Source of the DNA: Oscillatoria sp. CS-180 | GTDB lineage: Bacteria; Cyanobacteriota; Cyanobacteriia; Phormidesmidales; Phormidesmidaceae | DNA length: 51,843 bases | Reading direction: 5' to 3' | Assembly: GCF_028330965.1 (NCBI RefSeq) | Contig: NZ_JAQMUB010000086.1 | Span: 1-51,843 of the forward strand | In this document: positions 36,740 to 43,934 of the stretch, piece after piece | How the letters are laid out: each line of letters starts with the position of its first letter | How positions within the stretch are numbered: the first letter of the stretch is position 1 | Program-made: the position numbers and the translations under genes | Notes under the pieces: model-generated | Seen by the model: the letters and a program-made list of their open reading frames with translations, nothing else | What the model was told of the DNA's origin: nothing | Database searches by the model: none

Positions 36740-36937
36740 ATGGATTTCCTGATTGCCCCGCTATTCATGCTGGTTCTTCTGATGATCGCAGGCTCCTCAT
36801 CCGATTCAAAGAGCAGTACCCAGCAGAACTCTTCCTCCTCGAAAGAAGAGAATGAGTCTACCATCAGCTTTCAGATCTCCACAAAAGATGCAGAAGCGAT
36901 CGTAGAACAGTTCGTTAAATCTGATAAGAACAAGTAA
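36740..36937 (+). CDS. Small single-pass membrane protein, uncharacterised
   Basis: A protein of 65 residues from the ATG at 36740 (MDFLIAPLFMLVLLMIAG). One N-terminal membrane helix is followed by a Ser-rich linker (SSSDSKSSTQQNSSSS) and an acidic/charged C-terminus (FQISTKDAEAIVEQFVKS). It could also be a secreted protein with an uncleaved signal. The frame is open from 36683. No family is recognised. A palindromic hairpin follows at once, supporting a real gene. Confidence 0.55.
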   Translation: MDFLIAPLFMLVLLMIAGSSSDSKSSTQQNSSSSKEENESTISFQISTKDAEAIVEQFVKSDKNK

Positions 36938-36938
36938 T

Positions 36939-36961
36939 TTAAGAGACATGATGTCTCTTAA
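36939..36961 (+). terminator. Palindromic hairpin after the small membrane protein
   Basis: Perfect TTAAGAGACA/TGTCTCTTAA arms with the 3-nt loop TGA, starting just after the stop codon. Only a weak T content follows, so it may act as an RNA 3' end or bidirectional signal. Confidence 0.55.
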
Positions 36962-37051
36962 CGCTTACCGCTCTGAATGCTGCTAACGCTTTGTCGAAGC
37001 TAGAAATATAGTTTTTATCATCCAACTTACAAAACCAAGCCTGGCAGACCA

Positions 37052-37184
37052 CTAACACCGCTACGCAGAATTCAAAATTCAAAATTCAGAATACTCTGCG
37101 AGAAGAGCAAAGCTCTACAAAACTAAGGCAGATAGGCTTTCCCAATGTTTTGAATGACGAGCCATTTCTGCCGTAGTGGACTAG
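37052..37184. repeat. MITE-like element, copy C
   Basis: Full-length copy: left end ctaacaccgctacgcagaattc, internal block actctgcgagaagagcaaag, core taaggcagataggctttccc, right end ctgccgtagtggactag. The right end is an imperfect inverted copy of the left. No ORF. Confidence 0.75.
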
Positions 37185-37300
37185 GGGGTGTATGGTCTGA
37201 TTCCAGGCGGCAGATTCCCCATTGCCCCTTGAAAGGGGGTCTACCCATAGGCTGGCTTAGACTTGGGGAGTCGACCGTCTGGATATTCATCTACGAGCTA

Positions 37301-37648
37301 CTAAAACTGTTCCGCCGTTTCGATAGCATCTTTGTCCAGGTTTTCGCGGCGGAGACGGTCAAAGTCAATCTTGCCATCTTCCTTCTCCAGATTCTCGTTG
37401 CGAAGCTGGTCACGGTTTACGGCATCCTTGTCCAAGTTTTCGCGGCGGAGACGGTCAAAGTCAATCTTGCCGTCTTCCTTCTCTAGATTCTCGTTGCGAA
37501 GCTGGTCACGGTTCACAGCATCCTTGTCCAAGTTTTCGCGGCGGAGACGGTCAAAGTCAATCTTGCCGTCTTCAGCTGCTTGGGAGGGCAGGGTTGTACT
37601 TACCATTAAGGTCGCTGTAGTGAGTAATGAAATTACCAAACCTTTCAT
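37301..37648 (-). CDS. Secreted protein built of 32-residue tandem repeats
   Basis: A 115-residue protein with an N-terminal signal peptide (MKGLVISLLTTATLMVSTT, cleavage near SQAA). From residue 26 the mature part is 2.6 copies of a highly charged 32-residue unit (EDGKIDFDRLRRENLDK and DAVNRDQLRNENLEK), each made of two related 16-residue halves. The pattern resembles amphipathic helices but is not a known domain. AAGGAG lies 6 nt before the ATG at 37648. Its function is unknown. The DNA repeats (96 bp) are almost identical, so the copy number may vary between strains. Confidence 0.7.
   Translation of the reverse strand: MKGLVISLLTTATLMVSTTLPSQAAEDGKIDFDRLRRENLDKDAVNRDQLRNENLEKEDGKIDFDRLRRENLDKDAVNRDQLRNENLEKEDGKIDFDRLRRENLDKDAIETAEQF
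37341..37575. repeat. 96-bp tandem repeat within the secreted protein gene
   Basis: The landmark ttttcgcggcggagacggtc recurs at 37341, 37437 and 37533, exactly 96 bp apart, with a few silent differences. The repeat is in frame. Confidence 0.9.
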
Positions 37649-38028
37649 AAGAGTCTCCTTTTATCTGTCAGAGGTCATTGGATAACGCCAGAAGCAAATA
37701 CGCCTGACGTCCATGAGCATTACCCTAAGCAGCAAAAGAGAAAAAGCCGTGCAGCAATGGGGAAGCGATCGGGAAAACTGGTGAAAGGAGGAGGTCGACA
37801 GATCAAAGGACACAAGAGCCGTGATTCGTAACATTAAAGCTTTAGTCACCCAGTCTTATGCACCAAAAGCATCCGGGTGCTTGGCCCATAGCCAGATGGC
37901 TCGCCGTCTTGTTCTAACCGAATTGGCGACGACTATAATCGCATTTTCTTGAGTAACGGCTTAATGAACGAGCGGATGCAATCGACTTAGGGCTAGCCTA
38001 AGAATGGGTGGCTAGCAGGTGAATAGAA
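37649..38028. other. Intergenic region with a copy of repeat family 2
   Basis: About 380 bp with no convincing ORF. It holds the repeat at 37867-37940; the rest is promoter space. Confidence 0.5.
37867..37940 (+). repeat. Repeat family 2, copy 1
   Basis: agcatccgggtgct...catagccagatggctcgccg...cttgttctaaccgaattggcgacgactata is present in inverted orientation at 42183-42256. The end motif gaattggcgacg...ctata also recurs at 38487-38509 and in the palindrome at 2673-2702. Confidence 0.65.
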
Positions 38029-38331
38029 ATGACTGGTCTTGGAGATATTTTTTTTCGGGCAAACGATCGCTGCCGTCAAAAGGCTTACCAACGTTGGCAT
38101 CGAGGTCAACGCAAACAACAGATTTTGCGATCGCAAATTGGATTTACAGCCTTGTCTAGCTCGCGCCCAGCAGCGTGCATCGGCTGCGCGAACTATCATG
38201 GCCACGCCTATGGCTTACAGCGAGAGCAGCGCGTCACGCTAGTTTGCGGAATTCATCCTTACGGCTGGCACACAAACTTATCCTGTCCAGACTGGCGAGC
38301 CGAGCCTGCAGAAAACGCAACCTCATCGTAA
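38029..38331 (+). CDS. Small cysteine/histidine-rich protein, conserved hypothetical
   Basis: A 100-residue protein. The first 40 residues are basic (RQKAYQRWHRGQRKQQ). The C-terminal half has a compact Cys/His cluster, CIGCANYHGHAYG (Cys50, Cys53, His57, His59) then LVCGIHPYGW and LSCPDW (Cys73, His76, Cys86), which looks like a metal (zinc)-binding fold. The HPYG...CPDW pattern recurs, as I remember it, in small unnamed cyanobacterial proteins. AGGTG lies about 8 nt before the ATG. Function unknown. Confidence 0.75.
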   Translation: MTGLGDIFFRANDRCRQKAYQRWHRGQRKQQILRSQIGFTALSSSRPAACIGCANYHGHAYGLQREQRVTLVCGIHPYGWHTNLSCPDWRAEPAENATSS

Positions 38332-38486
38332 CGTAGCGCCAGTTCGGGTCAACCCGTTACTTTCTCCTCCAGGGCTATCGTTCCACACAAATTGCTCTAC
38401 GGATGACATATCAAAGGTTTCACAAACCGGGTGTAGAAGAGTAAAGGAGTTGAACCGACAGACAAGCCCAAAGCTTGAGAAGACTC

Positions 38487-38509
38487 AACGGAATTGGCAA
38501 CGGCTATAC
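38487..38509 (+). repeat. Repeat family 2, terminal fragment
   Basis: aacggaattggcaacggctatac matches the 3' part of the copies at 37867-37940 and 42183-42256. The rest of the element is absent here. Confidence 0.45.
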
Positions 38510-38533
38510 ATCCTCGTACACAAAAACGAATAA

Positions 38534-38567
38534 GCCCCCCGTACCTAAGGTACGGGGGGCGGTTTTT
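38534..38567 (+). terminator. Strong Rho-independent terminator
   Basis: Perfect 12-bp stem gccccccgtacc/ggtacggggggc with a 3-nt loop (TAA), then GGTTTTT. It ends transcription from the left, either of the Cys/His gene or of a small RNA between 38332 and 38533. The other strand has TTATTC. Confidence 0.9.
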
Positions 38568-38964
38568 CATAGGGAGTAAGGCATAACCGAACAAGTGAAA
38601 GCGTCCTATGTGGACATTACTAAGATGCCTGAGATATCCGAGAAAGGAAAGCGAAAAGCTACTAGATTTATCGAACACTAGAAAACTCCTCAACTTCAGT
38701 AAACTCCCTGTAAAGTGTGCTGATCTTGCTTTCAGATCGTCCTACCCTATGCGGTTATCACTGTAAATGTTGTTGAATTACTGCAAAACCGCAAAGTGTG
38801 AGCGCGCTCACGCTTTGTTTTCTCCGGTTCTTCCCGTTTGCTTTCTATTCTCCAATCATCAGTTGAATTCGATGGCTCACGTTTTCTTGGCGGCTTAGAA
38901 AGTCCAATCAAGTCACTTGAGATCATCGCACCCGACACCTAATCACTTACACAGGAGTCCCATC

Positions 38965-39144
38965 ATGCAACTCTCTTTTCTCGGCCAACCTTATGAAGCT
39001 TCTTTGCCCACTGTTGAAGCGACTGAAACCAGCGAAACCGCGACCTTTCTGGGTCAGCGCTATGCCCGCAAGCAGTTCAACATAAGCCAACGGCAGCAGT
39101 CAGCGATAGAACTAACCTATCGCGGTATTCACTACAACCGATAA
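38965..39144 (+). CDS. DUF4278 domain small protein
   Basis: A 59-residue cytoplasmic protein. It starts at 38965 (MQLSFLGQPYEASL), with AGGAGTCCC upstream, and ends YRGIHYNR. The F-L-G-Q-x-Y and Y-R-G-I-x-Y repeats are typical of DUF4278, a small protein family abundant in cyanobacteria with no known role. A terminator follows at 39195-39222. Confidence 0.88.
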   Translation: MQLSFLGQPYEASLPTVEATETSETATFLGQRYARKQFNISQRQQSAIELTYRGIHYNR

Positions 39145-39194
39145 AGTTCGGCATCCTTTCCTCTTAGATTTCAGGTAAAACAGCAATCTCCGTT

Positions 39195-39222
39195 CCCCTT
39201 GCCGCATGGTGAGGGGTTTTTT
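39195..39222 (+). terminator. Terminator of the DUF4278 gene
   Basis: CCCCTTGCC/GGTGAGGGG arms (nine pairs counting two G-T) with loop GCAT, then TTTTTTG. It overlaps the polA 3' boundary, so the convergent genes are separated by it. Confidence 0.8.
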
Positions 39223-39224
39223 GT

Positions 39225-42125
39225 TTATTTCGCTTCCATCCAGTTGGGGCCTGCACTGGCTTCGACCACTAAGGGCACTTTCAGCTGAACAGCTGACTCC
39301 ATCGTGTCAGTAATTTTTGTGTTTAACTCGTCCCATTCGTCCGGCGGCACTTCAAAGACAAGTTCATCGTGGACCTGCAACAGTAATCGAGTCTGATAGT
39401 CCTGCAGCAGTTCATGCAGGTGAATCATGGCGACCTTAATAATATCGGCGCTGGAGCCTTGAATGGGGGCGTTGGCTGCCGCCCGAAGCAGTCCCGCATC
39501 GTAGCCATTAATGCGCTTCAGCTTATCGAGTTCGATCGCTTCGGGGTCGCTATCCTGAAGTCCCCGTAGCTGACTGCTGGTAAAGTTGAAATAACGGCGG
39601 CGGCCCATCAAGGTCTTTACATAGCCGTGGGCGATCGCCTCTCGCTGCATTTGTTGCAGGTATTCAAAGACATTAGGGTAGCGATCGTAGTAGCGATCAA
39701 TAAAAGTCTTGGCCTCACTACGGCTGACGTTGGCCTCCCGCGCAAATCGAGTCGCACCCATCCCATAAATGACGCCGAAGTTGATAACCTTACCTAACTG
39801 CCGTTCTTCCGATGAAATCTCATCCTTTTCAAAGAGCAGGCGAGCCGTCAGGGCATGAACGTCTTCGCGGTTATTGTAGGCCTCAACGAGAACAGGTTCC
39901 CCACTTAAGTGCGCTAAAATTCTTAGCTCAATCTGAGAATAGTCGGCAGAAACCAGCTTCCAACCCAATTCCGGCACAAAGGCAGCGCGAATCTGGCGGC
40001 TGAATGCGGTGCGAATAGGAATATTTTGCAAATTGGGGTTGGATGAAGAAAGACGCCCCGTCGCAGTGATGGCCTGGTTGAAATCCGTGTGAACCCGATG
40101 GCTGTCCTGCCGCACCAATTCTGGTAGGGCATCCACGTAAGTGGACTTGAGTTTGGACAGAGTGCGGTTTTCGACAATGAGGTCCACTACCGGATGATCG
40201 CCTTGTAGCTTCTCCAGCGTAGCCGCATCGGTAGAATAGCCCCCGGACTTGTTCTTACGCGATTTTCGTTTGTCCAAGCCCAGCTTTTCAAACAGCAGCG
40301 TGCTTAACTGCTTGGGTGATCCGAGATTAAAGGTTTCACCTGCCAACTCATAGGCCTGCTCCTCAATTTTTTTAAGGTCAGTTTCCAGTTGCCGCGAAAA
40401 GTTGGCAAGGTAGTCAGAGTCAATGCGGACCCCTTCATACTCCATTTCGGCAAGCACCGGTTCCAGAGGCAGCTCAACATCCGTGAAAAGCCTTTCTAGA
40501 TCGGGATAGTCGGCCAATTCTGATTTCAGAAGAGGTGTGAGGCGATAAGTGGTATGGACATCACCACCGCAGTAGTCTGCCACATCAGCAATCGGCAGGT
40601 CAGCAATACTCTTACCCTTAGGCACCAAGTCGGTGTAGCTCTGGGCAGTGACATTGAGGTAGCGCAACGCCAAGTCGCTAAGATTATGGTTAGTTTCAGG
40701 ATTGAGGACATAGCTTGCCAACATCGTGTCAAAAACGACGCCAGCGAGGGTGATGCCCTGAGATCGCAACACGAGGCGATCGTATTTAGCATTTTGCAGC
40801 ACCTTAGGATAGTCAGCGCTCTCCAAAATTGGCCGCAGGGCATCTAGCACCATCTGAGTCCCCAGCTGATCCCCTGCCTTGTGCCCCATAGGAATATAAG
40901 CCAGATCAGACAGTCCCTCTCCCCAACAGCAGCCAATGCCAACCAATTCTGCATCCCGAGGCGTGAGAGAGGTCGTCTCGGTATCCCAGGCAACAGGATT
41001 GGCCGGGTCGGTCTTTTCCCCCAGCAGATCCAACAGTTCGTACAAATCAGCTTCTTGGGTGATGATCCGAGGAACAATTTCGACAGGCTTCATCCGCTGC
41101 GCCTGATCCGTTTCCTCGGCTGAGAAAAAGGCCAGGTCTGGATCTTCGAAAAACGCCTCTTTGGACGCTTTGGCCTCTTTCGCAACGGGTGCTTCTCCCC
41201 CCAATGATCCTTTGATGTAGGGCAAGCGGTTAATGAACTGCTGAAACTCCAATCGCTTCAGCTTCTCAGTCACAGCCTCATCATCAAAGCCTTTAAGCTG
41301 ACAAGTTCCCAGATGAGCCTCTAATTCCACATCGGTAACAATTTGAGCCATGAAACGAGAATGATAGGCGTTCTCTTTGCCTTCCGTCAGCTTTTTCTGA
41401 GTGGCTCCCTTAATGTTGGCCAAGTCGGCGTAAATAGCATCCAAGTTGCCATACTGGTTCAATAATTTCGCTGCCGTTTTGGCACCAATGCCTTTCACAC
41501 CAGGGATGTTGTCCGAGGTGTCGCCACACAATGCTTTGTAATCCACGACTTGGGACGGCAAAATATCGAGCTTGTCTTTGACCTGCTCTGCCTGAAATTC
41601 TCGTGCTCCAGACTTACCTGGTCCTTTAGCAAAAATACTGCTGAGATAAAGGACTGACACCAACTCCTTATCTTCATCAATCAGCTGAAAGAGATCTTGG
41701 TCACCACTCAGGATTTTGACCCGATAGCCCTCCGCCTTACCCAAAGTTGCCAGCGTGCCGATGACGTCATCAGCCTCGTATCCTGGCGCCGTCACCACGC
41801 AAAGCCCCATGGCGCAGAGTAGGTCTTTCAAATTCTCTACGTCTTCTCGAAAATCTTCAGGGGCCTCGGGACGACCCGCTTTGTAATCATCTGCTTCCTC
41901 ATGGCGAAAGGTCGGCTGATCAAGATCAAAGGCAACGGCGGCATACTGCGGCTTCTCGGCCTCCATGGTATCTAGCAGTGATTTCAAAAAGCCGTAGCAA
42001 ACGCTGGTGGGAATCCCCGTCGAGGTTCGCAGACCACCTTCAGCTCCTTTGGTATGAGCATAGTAGGAACGGAAGGCCAGAGAGTGCCCATCAACGAGCA
42101 TCAGTAGGGGAATTTGGTCAGCCAC
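39225..42125 (-). CDS. polA: DNA polymerase I
   Basis: A 966-residue repair and Okazaki-fragment polymerase. Residues 1-300 form the 5'-3' exonuclease (LMLVDGHSLAFRSYYA, GYEADDVIGT, KGIGAKTAAKLL). The middle 3'-5' exonuclease region retains the acidic motif WDTETTSL and the rest of the fold (DVHTTYRLTPLL), so proofreading may be kept. The C-terminal polymerase has motif A SADYSQIELRILAHLSGE, motif B RQLGKVINFGVIYGMG and motif C LLQVHDELVFEVP. It reads leftward alone; the upstream gap to 42464 contains a repeat of family 2. Confidence 0.98.
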   Translation of the reverse strand: MADQIPLLMLVDGHSLAFRSYYAHTKGAEGGLRTSTGIPTSVCYGFLKSLLDTMEAEKPQYAAVAFDLDQPTFRHEEADDYKAGRPEAPEDFREDVENLKDLLCAMGLCVVTAPGYEADDVIGTLATLGKAEGYRVKILSGDQDLFQLIDEDKELVSVLYLSSIFAKGPGKSGAREFQAEQVKDKLDILPSQVVDYKALCGDTSDNIPGVKGIGAKTAAKLLNQYGNLDAIYADLANIKGATQKKLTEGKENAYHSRFMAQIVTDVELEAHLGTCQLKGFDDEAVTEKLKRLEFQQFINRLPYIKGSLGGEAPVAKEAKASKEAFFEDPDLAFFSAEETDQAQRMKPVEIVPRIITQEADLYELLDLLGEKTDPANPVAWDTETTSLTPRDAELVGIGCCWGEGLSDLAYIPMGHKAGDQLGTQMVLDALRPILESADYPKVLQNAKYDRLVLRSQGITLAGVVFDTMLASYVLNPETNHNLSDLALRYLNVTAQSYTDLVPKGKSIADLPIADVADYCGGDVHTTYRLTPLLKSELADYPDLERLFTDVELPLEPVLAEMEYEGVRIDSDYLANFSRQLETDLKKIEEQAYELAGETFNLGSPKQLSTLLFEKLGLDKRKSRKNKSGGYSTDAATLEKLQGDHPVVDLIVENRTLSKLKSTYVDALPELVRQDSHRVHTDFNQAITATGRLSSSNPNLQNIPIRTAFSRQIRAAFVPELGWKLVSADYSQIELRILAHLSGEPVLVEAYNNREDVHALTARLLFEKDEISSEERQLGKVINFGVIYGMGATRFAREANVSRSEAKTFIDRYYDRYPNVFEYLQQMQREAIAHGYVKTLMGRRRYFNFTSSQLRGLQDSDPEAIELDKLKRINGYDAGLLRAAANAPIQGSSADIIKVAMIHLHELLQDYQTRLLLQVHDELVFEVPPDEWDELNTKITDTMESAVQLKVPLVVEASAGPNWMEAK

Positions 42126-42182
42126 AGGTGGTTCTCAATTCTTAGAAGGTGGAGCGCGATCGCGCAGTCTATTTAGCCTATT

Positions 42183-42256
42183 GTATAGCCGTCACAAATT
42201 CCGTTAGGACAAGACGGCGAGCTATCTGGCTATGCGCTCAGCACCCGGATGCTACT
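42183..42256 (-). repeat. Repeat family 2, copy 2 (inverted relative to copy 1)
   Basis: gtatagccgtcacaaattcc...gttaggacaagacggcgagc...tatctggctatgcgctcagcacccggatgct is the reverse complement of the repeat at 37867-37940, with about one difference in six. It lies between the divergent polA and Uma2 genes. Confidence 0.65.
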
Positions 42257-42463
42257 GGATACACTAACCTAAGCAATTTTAGATTTGTGGATCAGAAAGC
42301 CTTTAGCATCGTCCTATATGGCTTCAGAAAAACTCAACGGTTGCCGACCCCGATACAATAGGAGCACAATTCGGTAAAGACTATACCGCTTTGATTGTTA
42401 GCTCTACTAATAGGGACACTGCAACTCGCAGTTTCAATCCAAAATTGTCAATCGAAATACATC

Positions 42464-43030
42464 ATGACCCAACGTGCTGATCTACGTGTGCGATGGACAA
42501 CAGCTGACCTCGCTCTGCTCCCTGAGAGCAGTAATCGCTATGAAATTATTGACGGAGACCTGCTCGTGACCAGAGCGCCGCACTGGGGTCATCAAAAAGC
42601 CTGTGGCAATACCTATGCAGAACTAAGAAACTGGTCAATCACAACAGATTTGGGTGAGGCGGTCGCGACTCCTGGCATCATTTTTAGTGACGCAGATAAT
42701 GTCATTCCTGATGTCGTGTGGATTAGCAAAAAGCGTCTTATAGCCTCTTTGGATGACGCTGGACATTTGACAGCTGCCCCAGAACTGGTGGTGGAAGTCC
42801 TGTCTCCGGGAAACGACAATGAGCAGCGCGATCGCACAACTAAACCAAAGCTCTATGCCAATCGAGGCGTCCAGGAATATTGGATTCTGGATTGGCGTTT
42901 GCAGCAGCTTGAAGTTTATCGACGTCAGGCAGGACTGCTTCAACTTGTGAGTACTCTGTTCCCCGGCGATACATTGACTTCGCCGTTGCTACCCAATTTT
43001 GCCTGTGACATAGAGCGCTTGTTTTTATAA
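42464..43030 (+). CDS. Uma2 family (DUF820) putative endonuclease-fold protein
   Basis: A 188-residue member of the same family as the gene at 19603. It begins at 42464 (MTQRADLRV). The core is complete: NRYEIIDGDLLVTRAP, IPDVVWISKKR, APELVVEVLSPGNDNEQRDRTTKPKLYANRGVQEYWILD; the Asp, Glu and Lys residues of the PD-(D/E)xK fold are in PDVVW, EVLSP and the following KLY. No function is established. It is convergent with another Uma2 gene. Confidence 0.9.
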   Translation: MTQRADLRVRWTTADLALLPESSNRYEIIDGDLLVTRAPHWGHQKACGNTYAELRNWSITTDLGEAVATPGIIFSDADNVIPDVVWISKKRLIASLDDAGHLTAAPELVVEVLSPGNDNEQRDRTTKPKLYANRGVQEYWILDWRLQQLEVYRRQAGLLQLVSTLFPGDTLTSPLLPNFACDIERLFL

Positions 43031-43088
43031 CCCATGCAAAAGCCATTCCGAAAGCCACAAGAGGATTGTTGAGAAACACTTTTGAAGC

Positions 43089-43868
43089 TTATTCAGGAAG
43101 TTGGTCGGGGTCAATACCTTGCGATCGCAGATATTCTGCCAAACGATCAGCGCGTGCTCGTTCTTGCTCCGCTCGTTCCTGCTCCCGCTCTGCCCGTTCT
43201 TGCTCCCGCTCCGCTCGTTCTTGCTCCCGCTCCGCTCGTTCTTGTGCTTGAGAAGCGTGTTCGTCTCCTGTTAGCAAAATGTTGCCTTCGGCATCTCGCC
43301 AACGTAACCAAGTTGTTTGGCGCCCCTCAAAGTCGCCTTCCCAGATAACAAGCCCTAGATTCACCTGCTCTAGCCAAGCGTCCGACAGTTCGCTGTATTG
43401 CCTACCGCGTAGTTCAAACAGGCGCAAAGGGCGATCGCTCAGCTGCAAACTGGGATCATAGACGACGTAATAGCTAACCCGAATTTGTTCATAGATAGCA
43501 CGTTTATCGGTTAGTTCGTTACCAGCTTTATTGGAAACAATTTCAATCGCGATTTCCGGTGCCTTGCCAAAGTTCCAGACCATATAGCAGCGATTCTGCT
43601 TATCCCACCAGTTCTCAGGCACTTGAACATCGAAACTGACAAACACATCCGGCACGATTGGGGGCAGGTTGGGCGAATGGTAAATACCAACATTGGCCTC
43701 CCCAAGAAATATTGAGCCTGACAATCCGCTGTAAAGAGAACTGACTAAGAGGCGTTGCTGTTTAGCAGATGCAAAATTATCCACTGGGGTGTCGTCCTCA
43801 GTGACTAGCTGACTCACGTCTGGAGCCGTAACTTCAACTTCTTCTTGAACGGCAACCCGGTCAACCAT
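43089..43868 (-). CDS. Uma2 family protein with C-terminal charged repeat helix
   Basis: A 259-residue protein. The Uma2 core (about residues 40-200) includes PPIVPDVFVSFDVQVP, PEIAIEIVSNKAGNE and YVVYDP. From about residue 205 there is a Glu/Arg/Gln-rich coiled-coil repeat, ERAEREQ repeated about four times, then a tail, ADRLAEYLRSQGIDPDQLPE, seen at the end of many cyanobacterial Uma2 proteins. The coil probably mediates assembly. Start at 43868 (MVDRVAVQEE). Confidence 0.9.
   Translation of the reverse strand: MVDRVAVQEEVEVTAPDVSQLVTEDDTPVDNFASAKQQRLLVSSLYSGLSGSIFLGEANVGIYHSPNLPPIVPDVFVSFDVQVPENWWDKQNRCYMVWNFGKAPEIAIEIVSNKAGNELTDKRAIYEQIRVSYYVVYDPSLQLSDRPLRLFELRGRQYSELSDAWLEQVNLGLVIWEGDFEGRQTTWLRWRDAEGNILLTGDEHASQAQERAEREQERAEREQERAEREQERAEQERARADRLAEYLRSQGIDPDQLPE
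43155..43245. repeat. Tandem 21-bp repeats in the Uma2 coiled coil
   Basis: The unit cgttcttgctcccgctc(t/c)gct recurs several times with few changes and encodes the EREQERA heptads on the minus strand. Confidence 0.7.
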
Positions 43869-43934
43869 GACAGCCCTCCGATGGGACAGAAGTGGTTCTA
43901 TTGTACTTGAGAGTGCTTCGACTGAGGAAACCTT

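Larger units (their letters stand above)
38332..38964 (+). other. Intergenic region with strong terminator and possible small RNA
   Basis: About 630 bp with no protein gene recognised. It contains a repeat family 2 fragment at 38487-38509 and a strong terminator at 38534-38567. The terminator lies 200 nt past the preceding stop, leaving room for an untranslated RNA or long 3' UTR. 38568-38964 shows no other feature. Confidence 0.45.

Noticed and set aside
37301-37648. CRISPR-like array
   Set aside because: The 96-bp units are contiguous in-frame coding repeats without unique spacers.
37332-37685. Plus-strand repeat frame (SRFSRRRRSKSILPSS) opposite the secreted repeat protein
   Set aside because: The minus strand has a signal peptide, a ribosome site and a sensible protein; the plus-strand frame is its mirror.
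38397-38693. 98-residue minus-strand frame
   Set aside because: It crosses a strong terminator and a repeat fragment and has no recognisable features.
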